A DNA stretch of 5,839 nt. Origin: an uncultured Coriobacteriaceae bacterium. Lineage in GTDB: Bacteria > Actinomycetota > Coriobacteriia > Coriobacteriales > Eggerthellaceae. The stretch lies in NCBI GenBank assembly GCA_946623915.1, contig CAMORQ010000138.1, forward strand, positions 1 to 5,839. Direction: 5' to 3'. Below are positions 1 to 5,341 of the stretch, piece by piece. Made by a program: the position numbers and the translations under genes. The notes under the pieces were generated by a model. The model ran no database searches. It was given only the letters and a program-made list of their open reading frames with translations, and was not told where the DNA came from. The first letter of the stretch is position 1. Each line of letters begins with the position of its first letter.

Positions 1-141
1 CCCCGCCACGCCAGAGGCGCTGAGCGCATCGGGGAAGTTGTCGCCGGTTGCGATGATCACCGTGCCGCCGGAGTTCCTACCCCAGCCTTTCTGCACGATC
101 CGCTCCATAGTGTCGAACTGCGTGGTGCCCCACAAACGCTC
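1..141 (-). other. CWB2 (cell wall binding repeat 2) module, N-terminal part
   Basis: Residues 774-820 read E-R-L-W-G-T-T-Q-F-D-T at the start and T-G-D-N-F-P-D-A-L-S-A-S-G-V-A-G at the end. This matches the CWB2 pattern (R-L-x-G near the start, D-T, then G-x-x-F-P-D-A-L-x-A), remembered rather than searched. CWB2 modules usually occur as three consecutive copies that together bind anionic cell-wall polymers, so the rest of this copy and probably more lie beyond the left edge. Confidence 0.88.
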
Positions 142-2460
142 CCACGCCGCGGCACCGCCGGTTATCTTGAAGGTCTTCGACACGCTGCCCGTGTAGTTGC
201 CTTTGCCGATGACGGTAAGGGTCGCCGTGCCCACCTTGGTGTTGTTCTTGTACGACAGTGTGTAGTCGGTACCGGATTTGAGGGTCTTGCTGCCCAGTTT
301 CACCGAGGGATTCGGCTTTATTGCCTTACCCGTGTAGCGCTGGTTGGCGATGGACGCGACCGTGGCCTTCGCGAGGGACGCAGGCACTATGCGGAAGGTC
401 GCTTTCACCGTTCCCTTCCCCGCGAAATGTCCGCCTTCGGTACCTTCAAGCGTGACGGTTGCAGTGCCGACATTGACGTTGTTCGAATAGCGCGCACCAT
501 AGTTGTATGCCGTATCTCCATCAAGCCCAAGCGTCATCCCGTCGTATTTGACCGTAACATCAGGCTCCTTCGCGGATCCGTCGTACATCTGGTCGGGAAT
601 GGGCGCTACCTTTGCTTGGGAGAACGAGCCCACTTTCTTCAGCACGTAGGTGCCCGAGGGATTCCGGTTGTCAAGGTCGTACCACAAGTTTGCGCTTGAA
701 TAGCTCCCACCCTTACCATGCCAGAAATAACCGTCGGGAGTGGCGGGCAGCGAAACCGAGTAGCTGTTCATGAGCCACGAGGAAACGACCTTGAACCCAC
801 CTTTGGGGAAAAAGTTGTTGCCAAACGAGATTTTTTTGAGCGCCCAACAGAGATTTGCGTTTTCGTAGCTACGATCACGAGACCTGTCGATTGCGCCAAA
901 CATTCCGCTTATGCCTTTGAAGCCAACAGGCTCCTTGAGCGAATTCGCATAGGCTCGCGTCGTGTTGAAGTTCGAAATGTCGAGCGTCTCGAGCTTGCTG
1001 CAGCCAGAGAACATGTCGCTCATGTTCCCTACTTTCACGGTGTTGAAGCTGGAGAGGTTAAGCGTCTTGAGCTTGCTGCAGCCCTCGAACATGCTGGCCA
1101 TACTAGTGACATTGGGCGTCTTGAAACTCAAAACGTTGACCGAAGCGAGCGACTCGCAATTGGCGAACATGCGCGACATGTCGGTTGCTTTCTCCGTTCT
1201 GAACCCGGACAAGTTCAGCGATGCAAGCTTCCCGCAATTCTCGAACATGCTGGCCATATTGACAACGTTGCCTGTCTTGAACCCAGTGAAATCGATGGAA
1301 GAGAGCTCCCGGCACTCCCGGAACATGCTGGACATGTCAGTAACCTGGGATGCGTCAAGCCCGGACAGGTTAAGGGAGACAAGATTATCGCAGCCTTTGA
1401 ACATACTAGCCATGTTGGCGACCTTCGCCGTGTTGAACGTAGATAAGTCGAGGCTGGTAATGGGACCGGCATCGCTGTCTGTATTCAGTGCATCGCTCGA
1501 CGCCTCTTCGAACATATGACTCATGTTAGTGACGTTACCCGTGTCGAATAGCGAAAGATCGAGGGCGCAAAGATCGACGCATCCTGCAAACATGTGGCTC
1601 ATGTTGGTGACCTTCGCTGTGCTAAATATTTTGTTGCCATAGCTTGTGGTATAGAACGATTCAAGGTTTTCACAACCCTTGAATAGCCCACTCATATCGG
1701 CAACGTTCGCCGTGTCAGCACACGACAGGTCAACTGAATGCAAGCCGTCGTTTCCGGCAAACATCTCTTTCATGCTTGTCACTTTGGCAAAGGAAAACCC
1801 TGTGGGAAACGTAATGTGGTTTAGGTGAGACCACCCAGAGGGCACGTCAGTTCGCCACCGCAAGGGCGCCCAGGTAAGATAAAAATGCCCGTCCCAGTTA
1901 TCGAAGCTTCCGGCAAACATGCGATCCATGTTCGTGGTGTTGCGGGTGTCGATGCCATCCAGAACGAAATCTGCAGTAATACCCTCAAAGAGGCCACTGC
2001 AATCTTTCGGGCAAACAATATACTTTCCGCCCTCAGCCTTAAACTTGACCCGGTTGATACCAAACTCATCCTCCGTCTTCGCCCAAGGGCTTTTCCCCTT
2101 GGTGTCGGTCCCCTTGCCGGGATGGACAACAAGCTCGTTTCCACTCTCGTATTCGTAGAGCTCCCATTCGCAAGTGCCCCAGCGGCCTCCGGCGATCGCC
2201 TTGTTCGATGCGCGCACGCTCGGGACTGCTGGCGCTACTTGATCGGCTGCATTGCCAGAAGACGCTTGGTCGGCCGCATTGCCAGAAGCACCGTTGGCGT
2301 TAGCGGCCTTGCCGCCGTCCAACGTGAGCACGGGTGCATCTGCGCCGTCGTCGACGCCGAATGCCGGCACGGTGGGCAGGCACAACGCGCATGCCAGCAC
2401 CGTTGCGAGCGCGAGTCGCGCGAGTCGATGCGCTGCGGACGGCTTCGTCTTTACACTCAT
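1..2460 (-). CDS. Secreted BspA-like leucine-rich repeat surface protein with Ig-like repeats and a CWB2 module (3' end outside window)
   Basis: An open frame of 820 codons runs from an ATG at 2460 to the left edge without a stop, so the C-terminus is missing. The start is fixed by a perfect AAGGAGG eight bases upstream and by an immediate signal peptide: basic residues to about 15, a hydrophobic core at about 16-30, and a likely signal peptidase I site after A-F-G (33-35). Residues 37-90 are Ala/Asn/Ser-rich linker with a small duplication. Residues 171-522 carry BspA-like (DUF285) repeats of the type N-M-x-x-M-F-x-G-C-x-x-L-x-S-L-x-L-S. Residues 523-611 form a connecting region. Residues 618-767 are two Ig-like repeats. 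From 774 a CWB2 module begins (E-R-L-W-G, then T-G-D-N-F-P-D-A-L-S). In known families CWB2 binds cell-wall polymer non-covalently, so this protein is probably displayed on the envelope. Adhesion or host-protein binding is the usual suggestion for BspA-like proteins but is only inference here. The repeat region is less GC-rich than pheT. Confidence 0.93.
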   Translation of the reverse strand, partial: MSVKTKPSAAHRLARLALATVLACALCLPTVPAFGVDDGADAPVLTLDGGKAANANGASGNAADQASSGNAADQVAPAVPSVRASNKAIAGGRWGTCEWELYEYESGNELVVHPGKGTDTKGKSPWAKTEDEFGINRVKFKAEGGKYIVCPKDCSGLFEGITADFVLDGIDTRNTTNMDRMFAGSFDNWDGHFYLTWAPLRWRTDVPSGWSHLNHITFPTGFSFAKVTSMKEMFAGNDGLHSVDLSCADTANVADMSGLFKGCENLESFYTTSYGNKIFSTAKVTNMSHMFAGCVDLCALDLSLFDTGNVTNMSHMFEEASSDALNTDSDAGPITSLDLSTFNTAKVANMASMFKGCDNLVSLNLSGLDASQVTDMSSMFRECRELSSIDFTGFKTGNVVNMASMFENCGKLASLNLSGFRTEKATDMSRMFANCESLASVNVLSFKTPNVTSMASMFEGCSKLKTLNLSSFNTVKVGNMSDMFSGCSKLETLDISNFNTTRAYANSLKEPVGFKGISGMFGAIDRSRDRSYENANLCWALKKISFGNNFFPKGGFKVVSSWLMNSYSVSLPATPDGYFWHGKGGSYSSANLWYDLDNRNPSGTYVLKKVGSFSQAKVAPIPDQMYDGSAKEPDVTVKYDGMTLGLDGDTAYNYGARYSNNVNVGTATVTLEGTEGGHFAGKGTVKATFRIVPASLAKATVASIANQRYTGKAIKPNPSVKLGSKTLKSGTDYTLSYKNNTKVGTATLTVIGKGNYTGSVSKTFKITGGAAAWERLWGTTQFDTMERIVQKGWGRNSGGTVIIATGDNFPDALSASGVAG
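160..609 (-). repeat. Two tandem Ig-like repeats in the surface protein
   Basis: Residues 618-692 and 701-767 are two diverged copies of one domain. Both have I-x-[D/N]-Q-x-Y-x-G at the start, a V-K segment, a Y-x-N-N turn, the identical core V-G-T-A-T (664-668 and 743-747), and a closing T-F-[R/K]-I strand. The second copy (Y-T-G-K-A-I-K-P, G-K-G-N-Y-T-G) closely resembles beta-sandwich spacer repeats I recall from many Coriobacteriia and Firmicutes surface proteins. They probably act as a stalk between the repeat domain and the wall anchor. Confidence 0.85.
895..1950 (-). repeat. BspA-like (DUF285) leucine-rich repeat domain
   Basis: Residues 171-522 form the repeat domain. The M-F (once L-F) landmark falls at residues 181, 233, 259, 290, 316, 353, 379, 405, 431, 457, 483 and 520. 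The intervals are 52, 26, 31, 26, 37, then five of 26, and finally 37. The 52-residue gap is two periods and holds one degenerate, Trp-rich repeat without M-F. The 31- and 37-residue steps are one period plus insertions of 5 or 11 residues. The family is recognised by the recurrent V-T-N-M-S-x-M-F-x-G-C and L-x-L-S-x-F-x-T segments. Such repeats normally stack into an elongated solenoid. Confidence 0.92.
973..1440 (-). repeat. Six uninterrupted 78-bp (26-residue) repeat units
   Basis: Residues 341-496 are six consecutive units of exactly 26 residues, beginning T-F-N-T, G-L-D-A, G-F-K-T, G-F-R-T, S-F-K-T and S-F-N-T. Every unit has M-F at unit positions 13-14 and a cysteine at unit position 17 (C357, C383, C409, C435, C461, C487), and most end L-N-L-S or a variant. 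The units have diverged in DNA sequence, so the array looks old rather than freshly amplified. Confidence 0.92.
2233..2286 (-). repeat. 27-bp tandem duplication in the N-terminal linker
   Basis: Residues 59-67 (S-G-N-A-A-D-Q-A-S) and 68-76 (S-G-N-A-A-D-Q-V-A) are adjacent copies of a nine-residue unit. The first seven residues are identical, and the DNA differs mainly at third positions and at the end of the unit. It lies in the flexible linker just after the signal peptide, so it probably affects spacing rather than fold. In-frame copy-number change by slippage or recombination is possible. Confidence 0.85.
2353..2460 (-). other. Sec signal peptide and cleavage region of the surface protein
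   Basis: Residues 1-36 begin M-S-V-K-T-K and have further basic residues (H11, R12, R15), then a hydrophobic stretch L-A-L-A-T-V-L-A-C-A-L-C-L. This is followed by P-T-V-P-A-F-G and an acidic mature start (V-D-D-G). A-x-G at positions 33-35 fits a signal peptidase I site. There is no twin arginine, so Sec export is the simplest reading. The exact cleavage site is predicted by eye. Confidence 0.8.
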
Positions 2461-2468
2461 ATACGTTT

Positions 2469-2475
2469 CCTCCTT
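2469..2475 (-). promoter_or_regulatory. Ribosome-binding site of the surface-protein gene
   Basis: AAGGAGG on the minus strand is a perfect Shine-Dalgarno core, eight bases before the ATG at 2460. It decides the start and suggests strong translation initiation. Confidence 0.92.
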
Positions 2476-2527
2476 CGCTTTAAGCTGCGCTACCTTGCGC
2501 AAACCTGTTCGCACGAGCACCATCTGG

Positions 2528-2561
2528 GGGCCAGGCCACGGGTAAACAGCAGGCCTGGCCC
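2528..2561 (-). promoter_or_regulatory. Perfect 10-bp inverted repeat in the surface-gene leader
   Basis: The arms GGGCCAGGCC and GGCCTGGCCC pair without mismatch around a 14-base spacer. The element ends 67 bases before the start codon. No T-run follows on either strand, so it is not an obvious intrinsic terminator. It could be a stable hairpin in the 5' untranslated RNA or a protein-binding dyad. Confidence 0.75.
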
Positions 2562-2567
2562 AGAAAC

Positions 2568-2586
2568 GTCGGGCGCATGACCCGAC
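2568..2586 (-). promoter_or_regulatory. 6-bp inverted repeat in the surface-gene leader
   Basis: The arms GTCGGG and CCCGAC flank a seven-base loop. It sits six bases upstream of the 10-bp inverted repeat and shares its outermost base (2586) with the next one. Alone it would be weak evidence; its place between two others makes it notable. Confidence 0.5.
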
Positions 2587-2609
2587 TCGCTCCGAAGGCG
2601 CAGAGCGAG
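2586..2609 (-). promoter_or_regulatory. 7-bp inverted repeat in the surface-gene leader
   Basis: CTCGCTC and GAGCGAG pair perfectly, and in RNA the stem can extend by a U-G wobble and a G-C pair to leave a six-base loop. No T-run follows. It is the promoter-proximal member of three consecutive dyads. Confidence 0.6.
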
Positions 2610-2643
2610 CTGCACCCCTGCGCTCAAACGGTACGTAGATTTC

Positions 2644-2649
2644 ATTTTA
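2644..2649 (-). promoter_or_regulatory. Candidate -10 element for the surface-protein gene
   Basis: TAAAAT on the minus strand matches five of six bases of the consensus TATAAT and lies in the only AT-rich part of the gap. No good -35 hexamer sits at the usual distance, so the call is weak. If used, transcription would start near 2637 and give a leader of about 175 bases containing all three dyads. Confidence 0.3.
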
Positions 2650-2688
2650 GAAACACGTTGGGAGAACTCGGACTGCAGTTTATGCGCG

Positions 2689-2704
2689 AAAAACGACAGT
2701 TTTT
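2689..2704. promoter_or_regulatory. 16-bp AT-rich palindrome, possible operator
   Basis: AAAAAC-GACA-GTTTTT is a perfect dyad with a four-base centre, about 40 bp upstream of the candidate -10 element and some 230 bp before the surface-protein start. Size and symmetry fit binding by a dimeric regulator. No regulator is encoded in the window to pair it with, so the role is inference. Confidence 0.4.
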
Positions 2705-2792
2705 GTAACGGCGCGCCCACATGGTCCGAGGAGCGCGCGGCTCGCGCACGAGTTGAGGCCCGCAATGTAATAGGCGCGGCAATGCAAAACGA

Positions 2793-2825
2793 AGCGGAGC
2801 GCAACCTGCACGGCTGCGCTCCGCT
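2793..2825 (-). terminator. Intrinsic terminator of the pheS-pheT operon
   Basis: The arms AGCGGAGCGCA and TGCGCTCCGCT form a perfect 11-bp GC-rich stem with an 11-base loop, beginning 24 bases after the pheT stop. On the minus strand it is followed by TTCGTTTTG, a broken but clear T-rich tract. On the plus strand the downstream side lacks such a run, so it works in the pheT direction. Confidence 0.85.
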
Positions 2826-2848
2826 CTTCTGTGGTAGGTGCGGCCAGC

Positions 2849-5305
2849 TTAGGCGCGGATTTCGGCTTTCGTGGCGCCGCAGACTTTTTTCACGAGGCGG
2901 TTGTGGGCGGCCTCGGCCTCCTCGCTCGAAAGCGTGCGGTCGGGCGCACGGTACTCGAGCGCATAGGCCATGGATTTCTTGCCAGCACCCAAACGCGCAT
3001 CGTCGCGGTAGACGTCGAAGAGCTGTACCGAATCGAGCAGGTTGCCGCCGGCGCTTTGCATGGTCTGCAGCAGCTTCTCGTGCGTGATGCCCTCGTCGAC
3101 CACGAAGGCCACGTCCATCGCGACCGCCGGGTACGGGCTTATTTCGACCGACTCGCGTTCGGCCGATGCGGCCTTCTCCAGCGCCCCCAGGTCGAACTCG
3201 AACGCCACCACGGGAGGCGCGGCGTCGAATGCGTCCGCCGCGAGCGGATGCACTTCGCCCACCCAGCCGAGGATGGCGCCGCCCGAAAGGACCTGGGCAC
3301 CGCGGCCCGGCTGCAGGTGCGGGGCATCGTCCGCGCCAAGCGCCTTGAAGCGCAGCTTGGGAATGGCCAGTTCTGCAGCGATGTTTTCCACCGCGCCCTT
3401 GCCGTCGAAGAAATCGTACGCGCGCGCGGGCGCGTTCCAGCCGGCATCGGTCGTGCCTGCCAAAACACCCGCGAGTTTCGCGCGCTCTTTGGGCTGCTTG
3501 CGCCCGTCTGCCGTGTTGAACACGTCGCCGAACTCGTAGAGCGCGATGTTGGCCACGCCATGGTTCTGGTTGTAGGCGACCGAGCGCAACAGGTTGGGAA
3601 TCAAGCTTTGGCGCATGACGGACTGCTCGGCGTTCAACGGGTTGATCAGCTCGACCGCTTCGCCTTCGGCCACCGCATCCATGCGCAGGTTGGCCATATC
3701 GTCGGGGCTGGCAAACGCGTAGGTTTGCGTTTCGGAAAGGCCACTTGCGCGCAAGGCGCCGTGCAGACGGGCAACCACCTGCTCGCCCCAGCTGCGCTGG
3801 CCCACCCTCTCGCGGCCGCCAGGCAGCGTGGAGGGCACGTTTTCCATGCCGAAGAGGCGCAGCACCTCTTCGTACAGGTCGATTTCGCGCTCGAGGTCCG
3901 GGCGGAAGCTGGGCGGCACCACGTCGAGGATGCCGCTGCCTGCATCGGCAACGTCGCAGCCCAGGCGAACCAAAATGTCCTCGATTTCGGCTTGCGGGAT
4001 GTCCGCACCGAGCATGTTGCAGCACCGGTCCACACGCAGCTGTAGGCGCACCGGCTCTTCGTGCAAGGGCCATTCGTCGACCAGGCCTGCCGCCACTTCC
4101 CCGCCGCACACTTCGGCGATGAGCGCCGCGGCGAAGTCGGCGTTGCGGGCGATGCGCTCCGCATCGACCTTGCGCTCGTAGCGCATTGACGCCTCGCTGA
4201 ACAGGCCTAAGTTGCGGCTCGTGCGACTGGTGTGTCCAGGGCTGAACGTAGCCGCCTCGAGCAGGATGTTCACGGTATCGTCGGTGACTTCGGTGTCTAG
4301 GCCACCCATGACGCCTGCGAGCGCAACCGCATGCTCCGGCGTGGCGATAAGCGCCATGTCGGGCGTGAGCGCGCGATCCTGCCCGTCGAGGGTAGTCAGG
4401 TGCTCGCCTTCTTCGGCGGCACGCACGATGATGTGCGCGCGCCCATCCGCACCAGTCAGCTTGTCGAAATCGAACGCATGCAACGGCTGGCCCAGCAGAT
4501 AGAGCACGTAGTTGGTCACGTCGACCACGTTGTTGATCGAACGGGCGCCGGAAGCAGTGACGCGCTCGGCCAGCCATTCGGGCGAGGGCCCCACCTTCAC
4601 GCCGCGAATCAGGCGCGCGGTGTAGCGGGGGCACAGCTCGGCGTCGGCAATTTCGACCGTTACCGCATCAGCGGTCGGCGCACCGGACTCGACGAGCTGC
4701 GAACCAGCGCATACGTCCTTCACGGGAATGCGGTACATGGCGCCCAGCTCGCGCGCCATGCCTTCAACCGACAGGCAGTCCGGGCGGTTCGGCGTGATTT
4801 CCAGATCGAGCACGCGGTCGGAAAGACCCATGTACTGGGCAAAATCCACACCAAGCGGCGTGTCTTCGGGAAGGATCATGATGCCGTCGTGGTCGTCGCC
4901 TAGGCCCAGCTCGCGCGAAGAGCAGTTCATGCCGTTTGACACCTGCCCGCGCAGCTTTGACTTCTTGATTTCGAAATCGCCGGGCAGCACGGCGCCCACC
5001 AGCGCCACGGCCACTTTATCGCCCGCTTCGAAGTTCTGAGCGCCGCAAACGATCTGCAGCGGTTCGGGCTTGCCGTCTTCGCCCAGGTGCTGCTCGCCCA
5101 CGTTCACCTGGGTGACCCACAGGTGGTCGGAATCGGGATGGGCGGTCTTTTCGACGATCTGGCCCGTATAGACGCCGCTGAACCCGGCGCCTCCGACCTC
5201 CACGCCTTCGACGCCCGTGCCAGTCAGGTCAAGCTTGTCGCAGAGCGCCTTCGTGTCGGAAGGCACGTCCACGTATTCGGATAGCCATTTCAGGGATAGT
5301 TTCAT
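2849..5305 (-). CDS. pheT: Phenylalanine--tRNA ligase beta subunit (complete)
   Basis: PheT pairs with PheS in the cytoplasmic alpha2-beta2 enzyme that attaches phenylalanine to tRNA-Phe. The beta chain binds tRNA and edits mischarged Tyr-tRNA. The 818-residue product is close to the usual length of about 800. The N-terminus M-K-L-S-L-K-W-L is typical. An EMAP-like tRNA-binding domain lies at about 42-155 (H-P-x-S-D-x-L, V-C-G-A-x-N, S-x-G-M). The B3/B4 editing domain (about 210-390) has Q-P-L-H-A-F-D (273-279), L-A-G-V-M-G-G (329-335) and L-L-E-A-A-T-F-S-P (348-356); H276 and E350 appear to match E. coli editing-site residues. A B5 domain (about 418-495) includes F-R-P-D-L-x-x-E-I-D-L-x-E-E. 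A non-catalytic class II-like core follows, and a C-terminal FDX-ACB domain (about 722-818; Y-P-A-V-x-x-D-V-A-F) binds the anticodon stem. The start at 5305 has AGAGG seven bases upstream. The gene is intact, with a terminator after the TAA. Confidence 0.98.
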   Translation of the reverse strand: MKLSLKWLSEYVDVPSDTKALCDKLDLTGTGVEGVEVGGAGFSGVYTGQIVEKTAHPDSDHLWVTQVNVGEQHLGEDGKPEPLQIVCGAQNFEAGDKVAVALVGAVLPGDFEIKKSKLRGQVSNGMNCSSRELGLGDDHDGIMILPEDTPLGVDFAQYMGLSDRVLDLEITPNRPDCLSVEGMARELGAMYRIPVKDVCAGSQLVESGAPTADAVTVEIADAELCPRYTARLIRGVKVGPSPEWLAERVTASGARSINNVVDVTNYVLYLLGQPLHAFDFDKLTGADGRAHIIVRAAEEGEHLTTLDGQDRALTPDMALIATPEHAVALAGVMGGLDTEVTDDTVNILLEAATFSPGHTSRTSRNLGLFSEASMRYERKVDAERIARNADFAAALIAEVCGGEVAAGLVDEWPLHEEPVRLQLRVDRCCNMLGADIPQAEIEDILVRLGCDVADAGSGILDVVPPSFRPDLEREIDLYEEVLRLFGMENVPSTLPGGRERVGQRSWGEQVVARLHGALRASGLSETQTYAFASPDDMANLRMDAVAEGEAVELINPLNAEQSVMRQSLIPNLLRSVAYNQNHGVANIALYEFGDVFNTADGRKQPKERAKLAGVLAGTTDAGWNAPARAYDFFDGKGAVENIAAELAIPKLRFKALGADDAPHLQPGRGAQVLSGGAILGWVGEVHPLAADAFDAAPPVVAFEFDLGALEKAASAERESVEISPYPAVAMDVAFVVDEGITHEKLLQTMQSAGGNLLDSVQLFDVYRDDARLGAGKKSMAYALEYRAPDRTLSSEEAEAAHNRLVKKVCGATKAEIRA

Positions 5306-5312
5306 GATTCAA

Positions 5313-5318
5313 CCTCTC
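5313..5318 (-). promoter_or_regulatory. Ribosome-binding site of pheT
   Basis: GAGAGG on the minus strand lies seven bases before the pheT ATG within the 36-bp pheS-pheT gap. No promoter or terminator is visible in that gap, which supports co-transcription. Confidence 0.75.
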
Positions 5319-5341
5319 AGTCTCCCAATACTCACAAGCTC

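Larger units (their letters stand above)
2461..2848. other. Intergenic region between pheT and the surface-protein gene (388 bp)
   Basis: No convincing gene lies here. In transcription order it holds the pheT terminator (2825-2793), a GC-rich stretch to about 2706, an AT-rich stretch (about 2705-2630) with a palindrome and the best promoter candidate, three consecutive inverted repeats (2609-2528), and the ribosome-binding site at 2475-2469. The layout suggests that the surface gene is transcribed independently of pheST with a long structured leader. Confidence 0.7.

Noticed and set aside
973..1440. CRISPR-like regular repeat spacing
   Set aside because: The 78-bp periodicity is diverged coding repeats in one open frame, with no identical repeats separated by unique spacers.
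718..1446. Long plus-strand frame with an apparent repeat pattern opposite the surface gene
   Set aside because: It is the antisense image of the 78-bp repeats: the periodicity of the real minus-strand protein keeps this frame open. It has no ribosome-binding site and no sensible protein composition.
2386..2400. Lipobox-like V-L-A-C in the signal peptide (C24)
   Set aside because: The hydrophobic core continues well past this cysteine and a good signal peptidase I site lies later; a lipoprotein would be cleaved directly before the Cys and have no hydrophobic stretch after it.
2528..2561. Intrinsic terminator at the 10-bp inverted repeat
   Set aside because: The stem is strong but no T-run follows on either strand.
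2490..2645. Possible 51-codon leader peptide starting M-K-S-T-Y-R upstream of the surface gene
   Set aside because: There is no ribosome-binding site before its ATG, which overlaps the candidate -10 element, and the peptide resembles no known leader. Its length is expected from GC-rich sequence.
2831..4045. 404-codon plus-strand frame opposite pheT
   Set aside because: Antisense of a conserved, intact pheT; such frames are common in GC-rich genes.
2490..4634. 714-codon minus-strand frame overlapping pheT in another frame
   Set aside because: It reads pheT out of frame, is extremely rich in Arg, Ala and Gly, and runs through the pheT terminator. No family is recognisable.
5306..5341. A separate promoter or attenuator between pheS and pheT
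   Set aside because: Only 36 bp with a ribosome-binding site and no hairpin or -10/-35 pair. Any pheS leader attenuator would lie beyond the right edge.
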